From Caulobacter sp. NIBR1757 (GTDB taxonomy: Bacteria; Pseudomonadota; Alphaproteobacteria; Caulobacterales; Caulobacteraceae): a stretch of 64,000 nt of DNA. The notes beneath the pieces are model-generated. The model was not told the origin of the DNA, did not search any database, and saw nothing but the letters and a program-made list of their open reading frames with translations. The stretch lies in the NCBI RefSeq assembly GCF_027912495.1, contig NZ_CP115463.1, positions 558,001 to 622,000 of the forward strand, read 5' to 3'. Numbering within the stretch: position 1 is the stretch's first letter; each line of letters begins with the position of its first letter. Below are positions 26,481 to 33,818 of this stretch, one piece after another. Made by a program: the position numbers and the translations under genes.

Positions 26481-29400
26481 ACCTCGGTCTTTCCGGACGG
26501 CTGACCGCCGCCACCATCCGTTCGCCCCTGACGCCGCTGTTCCTGCTGGCGGCGATCGCCATGGGCCTGCTGGCCCTCGCCACCATTCCGCGCGAGGAAG
26601 AGCCGCAGATCAGCGTGCCGATGGTCGACATCATGGTCCAGGCGCCGGGCCTGGCCGCGCCGGACGCGGCGGAACTGGTGGCCAAGCCGCTGGAGATCAT
26701 CGCCAAGGCCATCCCGGACGTCGATCACGTCTACACCTTCGTCGAGGACGACCAGGTGATGGTCGTCGCCCGCTTCAAGGTCGGCTCCGACCCGGACGAC
26801 GCGGTCGTACGGGTGCATGAGAAGATCCGGGCCAATGCCGACCGGATCCCGGTCGGCATCCCGGAGCCCATTGTCCAGGCGCGCGGCATCAATGATGTGC
26901 CGTCCCTGGTCCTGACCCTGTCGCCGGAGCCGGGCCAGGCCGGGCGCTGGGACGAAGCCACCCTGCGCAGCGTGGCCGAGCGTCTGCAGGGCGAGGTCGC
27001 CAAGGTCGACAATGTCGGCCAGACCTTCATCGTCGGCGGCCAGCCCGAGGAAATCCGCATCGAGCCGGACCCCGCCCGCATGTCCGTCAACGGGGTCTCG
27101 CTGGGCGCCTTGATGGAAGCTGTCCGCCAGGCCAATCGCGCCTTTCCCGCCGGCGCCATCCATGAGGCCGGCGGCGCTACCAGCGTCGTCGCCGGCCGCA
27201 CCCTGACCTCGACCACCGACATCGGTCTGCTCACCGTCGTCAATGCGGCGGGCCAGCCGGTCGCCGTCCGCGACGTCGCCAACGTTATTCGGGGGCCGGC
27301 CCAGCAGCAGTCGCAGGTCTGGCGCTGGTCGCGCGCCGAGGCCGGGTGGCGTCAGGCGCCGGCCGTCAGCCTGGCCATCGCCAAGCGTCCGGGCGCCAAC
27401 GCGGTGAAGGTCTCCGAGGCGATCCACGCCCGGATCGCGGGGCTGGAGGGGCGATTGATCCCCAAGGGCCTGACCGTTTCCGTCACCCGCGACTACGGGG
27501 AAACCGCCAACGAGAAGGCCAATGAGCTGCTCTTCCACCTGGCGCTGGCCACGGTGTCCATCGTCATCCTGATCGCCTTCGCCATCGGCTGGCGCGAGGC
27601 GGCGGTCACCGCCGTGGTCATCCCGACGACGATCCTGCTGACCCTCTTCGCCTCCAACCTGATGGGCTACACGGTCAACCGGGTCAGCCTGTTCGCCCTG
27701 ATCTTCTCCATCGGCATCCTGGTCGATGACGCGATCGTGGTGATCGAGAACATCGCCCGGCACTGGGCCATGAAGGATGGCCGCTCCCGGATCCAGGCCG
27801 CTGTCGAGGCGGTCGCGGAGGTCGGCAATCCCACCATCGTCGCCACCCTGACGGTCGTCGCGGCCCTGCTGCCGATGCTGTTCGTCTCGGGCCTGATGGG
27901 GCCCTACATGGCGCCGATCCCGGTGAACGCCTCGGCGGCGATGATCTTCAGCTTCTTCGTGGCCATGGTCATCGCCCCCTGGCTGATGGTGCGCTTCGCG
28001 CGCCAGGCGCTGGCGGATGGAGGCGCTCCCGAGCACACGCACGGTGAAGGCCGGCTGGGCGCCCTCTATCGCCGGGTGGCCGGCCGGGTCATCGCCACGC
28101 GGCGTTCGGCCTGGATCTTCCTCATCGTGGTCGGCCTCGCGACCCTGGTCTCGATGTCGATGTTCGCGACCAAGGGCGTGACGGTGAAGCTGCTGCCGTT
28201 CGACAACAAGTCGGAGCTTCAGGTCGTCGTCGACATGCCGGAGGGGACGGCGCTGGAAACCACCGGCCGGGTCCTGCAGGACGCGGCGGCCGTGGCGCGG
28301 CGGCTGCCCGAGGTGACGGCCATCGACGGCTACGCCGGGGCGGCCTCCCCCTTCAACTTCAATGGCCTGGTGCGCCACTACTACCTGCGCTCCAAGCCCG
28401 AGCAGGGCGATCTGTCGGTCACCCTGGCGGCCAAGAGCGACCGCGACCGCAGCAGCCACGCCGTGGCGCTGGAACTGCGCGAGGCCCTGGCCTCGGCGCT
28501 AAAGCTGCCCAGGGGCGCCTCGGTGCGGGTCGTCGAGGCGCCGCCCGGGCCGCCGGTGATGGCCACCCTGCTGGCCGAGGTCTATGGCTCGACGCCGGAA
28601 ATCCGCCGCGCGACCGCCGAGAAGCTCAAGTCCCTGTTCGCCTCGGTTCCCTATGTCGTCGACATCGACGACAGCTGGGGCCAGCCCCGGCCGCGCCTTC
28701 GCCTGATCCCCAACCGCGGCCAGCTGGAGCGTTTCGGCGCCTCCGAACAGCAGGTGCTGGACAGCATCGGCGCCGTGCTGGGCGGACAGGTCGTCGGCTA
28801 TGCGCACCGGGGCGAGGGCCGCGCGCCGACGCCGATCAGCGTGCGACTGCCCCAATCCGGCCGGACCTGGGACGAGACCCTGGCCGGCACGCCGGTGGCC
28901 ATGGGCGGCGATGCCGGAGGCCGGCGCCTGGTCTCCCTGGGCGAGCTGACCGACGCGGTGCGCGAGACGGGTTCGACCCAGATCTACCGCCGCGACGGGC
29001 GCGACACCGACATGGTGCTGGCGGAACTGGCCGGTCAGTACGAAGCGCCGATCTACGGCATGCTGGCCGTCGACAAGGCGATCAAGCAGGCCGACTGGAG
29101 GGCTCTGGAGCGACCCGACATCCGCCTCAACGGCCAGCCGGACGATGAGTCCCGCACAACCGTGCTGTGGGACGGGGAATGGGAGATCACCTGGGTGACC
29201 TTCCGCGACATGGGGGCCGCCTTCGGGGTTGCGCTGCTGGGCATCTACGTTCTCGTGGTCGCTCAGTTCAAAAGCTTCCGCCTGCCCCTCGTCATCCTGA
29301 CGCCGATCCCGCTCACCCTGGTCGGCATCGTCATCGGGCACATGCTCTTCGGGGCGCCGTTCACCGCCACCTCGATGATCGGCTTCATCGCCCTGGCCGG

Positions 29401-29698
29401 GATCATCGTCCGCAACTCCATCCTGCTGGTCGACTTCATCCGGCACAGCCAGGGTGAGGGCCGGTCCCTGCGCGAGGTGCTGCTTGAGGCGGGGGCGATC
29501 CGCTTCAAGCCGATCCTGCTGACCGCCCTGGCGGCGATGATCGGGGCGACGGTCATCCTGTTCGACCCCATCTTCCAGGGGCTGGCCATCTCCCTGCTGT
29601 TCGGCCTGGCCTCCTCGACCCTGCTGACGGTGCTGGTAATCCCGGCCATCTATGTGGTGCTGCGCGACGATGGCCGGCCGCTGGCTCGCGGGACGTGA
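26477..29698 (+). CDS. RND efflux transporter, HAE-like
   Basis: A 1073-residue proton-driven efflux pump starting at GTG 26477, which overlaps the adaptor stop. The N-terminus has ATIPREEEPQISVPMVDIMV. The proton-relay aspartate pair of TM4 is in SIGILVDDAIVVIENIAR and the TM10 equivalent is IGFIALAGIIVRNSILLVDF. Twelve membrane segments and two large periplasmic loops fit the family. Position between a rhodanese and a BigR-like regulator suggests a sulfur-related or stress-induced substrate, but the substrate is unknown. Confidence 0.95.
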   Translation: MNLGLSGRLTAATIRSPLTPLFLLAAIAMGLLALATIPREEEPQISVPMVDIMVQAPGLAAPDAAELVAKPLEIIAKAIPDVDHVYTFVEDDQVMVVARFKVGSDPDDAVVRVHEKIRANADRIPVGIPEPIVQARGINDVPSLVLTLSPEPGQAGRWDEATLRSVAERLQGEVAKVDNVGQTFIVGGQPEEIRIEPDPARMSVNGVSLGALMEAVRQANRAFPAGAIHEAGGATSVVAGRTLTSTTDIGLLTVVNAAGQPVAVRDVANVIRGPAQQQSQVWRWSRAEAGWRQAPAVSLAIAKRPGANAVKVSEAIHARIAGLEGRLIPKGLTVSVTRDYGETANEKANELLFHLALATVSIVILIAFAIGWREAAVTAVVIPTTILLTLFASNLMGYTVNRVSLFALIFSIGILVDDAIVVIENIARHWAMKDGRSRIQAAVEAVAEVGNPTIVATLTVVAALLPMLFVSGLMGPYMAPIPVNASAAMIFSFFVAMVIAPWLMVRFARQALADGGAPEHTHGEGRLGALYRRVAGRVIATRRSAWIFLIVVGLATLVSMSMFATKGVTVKLLPFDNKSELQVVVDMPEGTALETTGRVLQDAAAVARRLPEVTAIDGYAGAASPFNFNGLVRHYYLRSKPEQGDLSVTLAAKSDRDRSSHAVALELREALASALKLPRGASVRVVEAPPGPPVMATLLAEVYGSTPEIRRATAEKLKSLFASVPYVVDIDDSWGQPRPRLRLIPNRGQLERFGASEQQVLDSIGAVLGGQVVGYAHRGEGRAPTPISVRLPQSGRTWDETLAGTPVAMGGDAGGRRLVSLGELTDAVRETGSTQIYRRDGRDTDMVLAELAGQYEAPIYGMLAVDKAIKQADWRALERPDIRLNGQPDDESRTTVLWDGEWEITWVTFRDMGAAFGVALLGIYVLVVAQFKSFRLPLVILTPIPLTLVGIVIGHMLFGAPFTATSMIGFIALAGIIVRNSILLVDFIRHSQGEGRSLREVLLEAGAIRFKPILLTALAAMIGATVILFDPIFQGLAISLLFGLASSTLLTVLVIPAIYVVLRDDGRPLARGT

Positions 29699-29741
29699 GT
29701 CGAACCGCCACCCGCTTGCGTTATCGCCGGAGGAGGGCCAG

Positions 29742-30086
29742 ATGGCGGAAGACATGACCATCGACAGACCCGACGCCGCCGAACTGGGCGAGCTGGAAGC
29801 CAGCGCGGCGGCCGCCACCCGCCTGATGAAGCTGCTGGCCAACGAACAGCGGCTGATCCTGCTGTGCCGCCTGATCGAGGGGGAGTGTTCGGTCGGCGAC
29901 CTGGCCGACTACGTCGGGCTGGCCCAGTCGGCGGCGTCCCAGCATCTGGCCAAGCTGCGGGCCGAAGGCGTGGTCGCCACCCGCCGCGAGGCCCAGACCA
30001 TCTTCTATCGGATCGTCGATCCGGCCGCGACGCGGATGATCGACACCCTGTGCGAGATCTATCGAGGCAAGCCGGTCAGCCGCTGA
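29742..30086 (+). CDS. ArsR-family regulator, BigR/SqrR-like persulfide sensor
   Basis: A 114-residue winged-helix repressor. The recognition region is VGLAQSAASQHLAKLRAEGV and the wing is ATRREAQTIFYRI. Cys42 and Cys104 lie in the positions of the two cysteines that form a tetrasulfide bridge in BigR and SqrR; an extra Cys49 is also present. GGAGGAGG precedes ATG 29742. It probably represses the rhodanese-RND operon that it ends and perhaps the operator at 31190. Its 3' end overlaps the convergent TauE gene by 11 bases. Confidence 0.88.
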   Translation: MAEDMTIDRPDAAELGELEASAAAATRLMKLLANEQRLILLCRLIEGECSVGDLADYVGLAQSAASQHLAKLRAEGVVATRREAQTIFYRIVDPAATRMIDTLCEIYRGKPVSR

Positions 30087-30858
30087 GGCCGCGCCAGGCG
30101 ACATAGGCGGCGACCAGGATGATCATGCCCGCGAACAGCCGTCGGGCCAGTGGCGCCCGGCCCGCCAGCAGGCCGGCGATGCGCAGTCCGGCCAGGCCGC
30201 CCCCCAGCCCGCCAAGCACGAACAACCCGGCGACGGCCCAGTCGATCTGGCCGGACAGGGCGTAGTTGGCTGAGGTCGCGGCCCCGAACAGGGAGACCGA
30301 GACGAGCGATGAAGCGGCGGCGTTGGCCAGGGTCATGCCGGTGGCGGCCATCAGGCCCGGAACGATCAGGAAGCCTCCGCCGATCCCGAAGAACCCGGCC
30401 GCGAGCCCGGTAAGCAGTCCCAGCGGGGCGAGGCGCAGGGTGCGGCGAGCATCCAGATGGACGTCGGGGTCGCCCTCGGCCTTCGGCTTGCGCAGCATCG
30501 ACAGGGCGATGGCGGCCATGGCGCCGGCGAAGAAGACCAGCAGGGTCTGGCCGTCGACCTGCTTGGCGAGGCTGGAGCCGATGAAGGAGCCCGCCAGGCC
30601 CGCGGCCGAGAAGACCAGGGCGCAGGGCCATTTGACGCGGCCGCCGCGCGCATGGCCGGCCAGCCCTGTCAGGGCGTTGATCGCGACCGCCGCCGCCGAG
30701 GTGCCGATGGCGACATGGGGATCCTGAACCCCGACGAGGTAGATCAACAGGGGCGTGGCCAGCACGCTGCCGCCGCCGCCGAAGACCGCCAGCAGCAGTC
30801 CGACGATGGCCCCGCTGAGCACGGCGAGCACCATGGCGAGAGGTGTCAGGTCGGCCAT
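30076..30858 (-). CDS. TauE/SafE-family sulfite/organosulfonate exporter
   Basis: A 260-residue polytopic membrane protein with the two-repeat TauE/SafE pattern: VGLLLAVFGGGGSVLATPLL in the first half and GLAAGFFGIGGGFLIVPGL in the second. In BigR-type clusters this family exports sulfite made by persulfide dioxygenase. It is coupled to the upstream ArsR gene (ATGA overlap) and expressed from the same minus-strand promoter. Confidence 0.92.
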   Translation of the reverse strand: MADLTPLAMVLAVLSGAIVGLLLAVFGGGGSVLATPLLIYLVGVQDPHVAIGTSAAAVAINALTGLAGHARGGRVKWPCALVFSAAGLAGSFIGSSLAKQVDGQTLLVFFAGAMAAIALSMLRKPKAEGDPDVHLDARRTLRLAPLGLLTGLAAGFFGIGGGFLIVPGLMAATGMTLANAAASSLVSVSLFGAATSANYALSGQIDWAVAGLFVLGGLGGGLAGLRIAGLLAGRAPLARRLFAGMIILVAAYVAWRGLSG

Positions 30859-31181
30859 CAGCGGCTGGCTCCTCTGCGTTGCATGACGGTCGCCAGGGCC
30901 TCGACGATGGTCAGCACGTCGGGATCGGTGATCCGGTAGTGGATCGTCTGGCCTTCACGCCGGGTGCCGACAATGCGGTCGGCCCGGAGCTTGGCCAGAT
31001 GCTGCGACAGCGCCGATTGCGTCAGCCCTATGTGGTCCGCCATCTGGCCCACCGACGCCTCGCCGCCCCGCAGGGCGCAGAGCACCTGAAGGCGGTGGGG
31101 ATTGGCCAGGACGCGGAGGAGATCCGCCGCCTGCTGGGCGTCGTCGGTCAGGGCGTCGATCGAACGGGTTACGTCGGACAT
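30858..31181 (-). CDS. ArsR-family regulator with a single cysteine
   Basis: A 107-residue winged-helix protein with helix IGLTQSALSQHLAKLRADRI and wing GTRREGQTIHYRITD. It is a clear relative of the regulator at 29742 but keeps only Cys35; the C-terminal helix (LTIVEALATVMQ) has no second cysteine. It may sense something else, form an intermolecular bond, or be a constitutive repressor (inference). It is divergent from the persulfide dioxygenase across an inverted repeat. Confidence 0.88.
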   Translation of the reverse strand: MSDVTRSIDALTDDAQQAADLLRVLANPHRLQVLCALRGGEASVGQMADHIGLTQSALSQHLAKLRADRIVGTRREGQTIHYRITDPDVLTIVEALATVMQRRGASR

Positions 31182-31189
31182 GAGGTCTT

Positions 31190-31226
31190 TATATTCGAAC
31201 TTGATAATTTAGCAAGAACGAATATA
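31190..31226. promoter_or_regulatory. Inverted-repeat operator between ArsR and persulfide dioxygenase
   Basis: TATATTCG (31190-31197) and CGAATATA (31219-31226) are exact inverted copies separated by 21 bases in an AT-rich patch unlike its surroundings. They flank the promoter space of two divergent genes starting at 31181 and 31249. The half-sites resemble ArsR-family operators. Confidence 0.7.
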
Positions 31227-31248
31227 TTGGGGATGCAAGGAGTTTCTC

Positions 31249-32109
31249 ATGACCCACCAACCCGTCGCCTTCTTCCACGCCGCGACCTCGACGATCAGCT
31301 ACCTTGTCTGGGACGAGGCGTCCCGGCAGGCAGCTCTGATCGACCCTGTCCTGGACTACGAGCCCAGGGCCGGCGTGGTGTCGCATGCGTTCGCCGACCA
31401 GCTGCTCGCGGCCGTGGCCGAGCGGAACCTGCATCTGATCTACGTCCTGGAAACCCACGCCCACGCCGACCACCTGTCGGCCGCCGACTACCTGCGCCGC
31501 CGGACCGGGGCGAAGGTGGTGATCGGCGAGCATATCACCAGCGTTCAGGCCCATTTCGCGCCGATCTTCGGAGCCAGCGATGTCGCCCCCGACGGATCGG
31601 CCTTCGACATCCTGGTCGCGGACGGCGACCGGCTGGCCCTTGGCGAGCGTGACATCCAGGTGCTGCACACGCCCGGCCACACCGCCGCCTGCGTGACCTA
31701 CCTGATCGACGACGCGGCCTATGTCGGCGACACCCTCTTCATGCCGGACTACGGCACGGCCCGGACCGACTTCCCTGGCGGGGACGCGGCGACTCTCTAC
31801 CGTTCGATCCGGAAGATCCTGGGTCAACCGGCCGAGACCCGGATCTTCGTGGGTCACGACTACCTTCCGGAGGGCCGCGACCGCAATGTCTGGGAAACCA
31901 CCGTGGGCCAGGAGCGGGCCCGGAATATTCACGTCCACGACGGTGTGACCGAGGCCGAATTTGTCGCCCGCCGCCAGGCCCGCGACGCCACCCTGGCGCC
32001 GCCCCTCCTCATCCTGCCGTCGCTTCAGGTCAATATCCGCGCCGGGGCCCTGCCGCCGCCCAGCGAGGGCGGCCGGGTGTTCCTGCGCATACCCGTCACG
32101 GTGACCTAG
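31249..32109 (+). CDS. MBL-fold persulfide dioxygenase (ETHE1/Blh-like)
   Basis: A 286-residue metallo-beta-lactamase-fold protein with metal motif THAHADH (His70, His72, Asp74, His75), then HTPGHTAACV, VGDTLFMPDYGTARTDFPGG and FVGHDYLP. These are the markers of ETHE1-like enzymes, which use one non-haem iron to oxidise glutathione persulfide to sulfite. An AAGGAG site precedes the ATG. With the rhodanese and TauE exporter it makes a sulfide-to-sulfite route; a sulfide:quinone oxidase gene is not in the window. Confidence 0.92.
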   Translation: MTHQPVAFFHAATSTISYLVWDEASRQAALIDPVLDYEPRAGVVSHAFADQLLAAVAERNLHLIYVLETHAHADHLSAADYLRRRTGAKVVIGEHITSVQAHFAPIFGASDVAPDGSAFDILVADGDRLALGERDIQVLHTPGHTAACVTYLIDDAAYVGDTLFMPDYGTARTDFPGGDAATLYRSIRKILGQPAETRIFVGHDYLPEGRDRNVWETTVGQERARNIHVHDGVTEAEFVARRQARDATLAPPLLILPSLQVNIRAGALPPPSEGGRVFLRIPVTVT

Positions 32110-32283
32110 AGCGCCGAACAGCCGACCCGCCAGCGGTAAGAACCTTCATGTTTTTCAGCAAGTTATTGGTTCGGCTCCGCTATTGAATCGAATGGCGAAG
32201 CAGGCGATCCAACGACAACTTGTCTCCGCCCGGCGCCACCGTATAGGTTGTTGCCGTCCGGCTTCAGGAGGTGGGTGTCAACC

Positions 32284-33804
32284 ATGGATAGCGATCAGTC
32301 CAACAGCCAGGACGTTTCGCGGGACCCGGCAGTACTGTCGGCTCTCCTTTCGGTGGCGGCGCTGGACTGGCGCGAGGCGCCCGCGCCGGCGACCGCCGAG
32401 GAGGGGCCGGAGAACTGGGGCGCCTATGACGGCCTGCCGCCGCAGGTCGTGCTGCTTGACGACGGGCGGACGTGCCGCCTGCTGGCCCCGCTCGCCTACA
32501 GACGCCCGGACGGCAGCCACTGGCCCGTGCCGATCGGCGCCACCCTGGACGGCGCCTCCATCCCGCGAGCCTTCTGGAGCCTGATCGGCGGCCCCTTCGA
32601 GGGCAGGTATCGCAACGCCTCCATTGTCCACGATCGCTATTGCGACACCCAGGAACGGCCCTGGAAGGACACCCATCGCATGTTCTACGAGGCCATGCGG
32701 TGCAGCGGCGTGGGCCTGGCGAAGGCCAAGACCATGTACTACGCCGTTTACCGCTTCGGCCCGCGCTGGGACGCGCCCGGCCAGGAAGGTGTGCGGGCGA
32801 CGACGGCGGTGCTGGGCCCGGTGGAAGCGGCCGAACTGGCGGCCGACGCCGAGGCGATCCATGTCCACCACCTGGACCTCGACGAGATCGACGCGCTGGC
32901 CGATGCTCGCGACTTGCTGGCGCTGGACCGCGGGGCCGAAGGGCCGGCGCAGGCCGCTCTGGACCGCGCCCGTCTCCTGGTGGTCACCGGCGGTCAAGGC
33001 AAGGCGGAAGACCTGGAGGCGGTGGCGCGTGAAGCCGCGCTTCTGCCCCCATTCGTCATGCGGCGCTTCGAGAAGAAGCGCATCCGCATCGTCGCCTGCC
33101 GAAACGGCGTAACGGACTTCGAACGCAGCCTGGCCGGAGTGACGCCGCGCGGCTGGGAGGGCACCGGCAAGACCTGGGACGACGTGCCCGGCACCTACCT
33201 GGACAGCCGCAAGCGGGTGGTGATCGCCACCATCGACGACGGCGGGCTGCGGGCTGTGCCGACCCGCGCTTCGGGCCTGCACGGCTCGGAGAGCCTGACC
33301 GTCCACGAGTGCCTGCACGGCTACGACTATTCGGGAGGCCATGCCGTGCTGCGCGAGGACCGCTTCGCCGACGCCCGGGACGCCGACTTCGACCGTCTGG
33401 GGTCCTACGAGCGACAGGACGGCCGGGCCGGGCTGGAGGAGACCTTTGCGGAGAGCGGGGCCCGCTTCGTGGCGGATCGGGACGCCCTGCAGACCGACTG
33501 GCCGCACCTCTTCGGCTACTGGCAGGCCGGCTCGGTCGAGTCTGCCCAGACCCCGGGCCCCGCCGGCGGAGAAGAGGCGTCGGAAGATCGCGCCCGCTCC
33601 CTGGGTCTGGCCGAACTGCGCCCGGCGGGCGAGATCGTGCTGGACCTGCGGGCCGAAGGGGAGGGCGGCGCCATCGGCCACGCCCAGTTGACCATTGCGC
33701 CTGGCGATCCCGCTCACGCCGCGCTGAAGGCGCACCTCTTCGCCGAGGAAGGCCTGGAGGGGCCGGGGGGACGCAGTGTCCCCTTCCGGCCCCTGACGCG
33801 CTAG
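32284..33804 (+). CDS. DUF1353 domain fused to a lethal-factor-like zinc metallopeptidase
   Basis: About 506 residues from ATG 32284 (AGGAGG 13 bases upstream). Residues about 50-165 match the DUF1353 pattern (PIGATLDGASIPRAFWSL, NASIVHDRYC, YYAVYRFGPRW), a domain common in prophages. Residues about 265-400 contain HECLH (341-345) and a downstream EETFAESGARF (from about 385). This is the HExxH ... E-x-FAE arrangement of anthrax lethal factor/Pro-Pro endopeptidase-type metallopeptidases, where the first Glu of that motif is the third zinc ligand. No signal peptide. It is convergent with the trypsin-nuclease gene, 14 bases apart. It may be a toxin-like effector (inference). Confidence 0.75.
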   Translation: MDSDQSNSQDVSRDPAVLSALLSVAALDWREAPAPATAEEGPENWGAYDGLPPQVVLLDDGRTCRLLAPLAYRRPDGSHWPVPIGATLDGASIPRAFWSLIGGPFEGRYRNASIVHDRYCDTQERPWKDTHRMFYEAMRCSGVGLAKAKTMYYAVYRFGPRWDAPGQEGVRATTAVLGPVEAAELAADAEAIHVHHLDLDEIDALADARDLLALDRGAEGPAQAALDRARLLVVTGGQGKAEDLEAVAREAALLPPFVMRRFEKKRIRIVACRNGVTDFERSLAGVTPRGWEGTGKTWDDVPGTYLDSRKRVVIATIDDGGLRAVPTRASGLHGSESLTVHECLHGYDYSGGHAVLREDRFADARDADFDRLGSYERQDGRAGLEETFAESGARFVADRDALQTDWPHLFGYWQAGSVESAQTPGPAGGEEASEDRARSLGLAELRPAGEIVLDLRAEGEGGAIGHAQLTIAPGDPAHAALKAHLFAEEGLEGPGGRSVPFRPLTR

Positions 33805-33818
33805 CCGGGGCCTGCTCG

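Noticed and set aside
26339..28459. A 706-codon antisense frame across the RND pump
   Set aside because: Same shadow effect; His/Asp/Arg-rich sequence without motifs.
32110..32283. Possible left attachment site matching the tRNA-Ser 3' end
   Set aside because: I compared the region with the last part of the tRNA and found no repeat; no integrase is present either.
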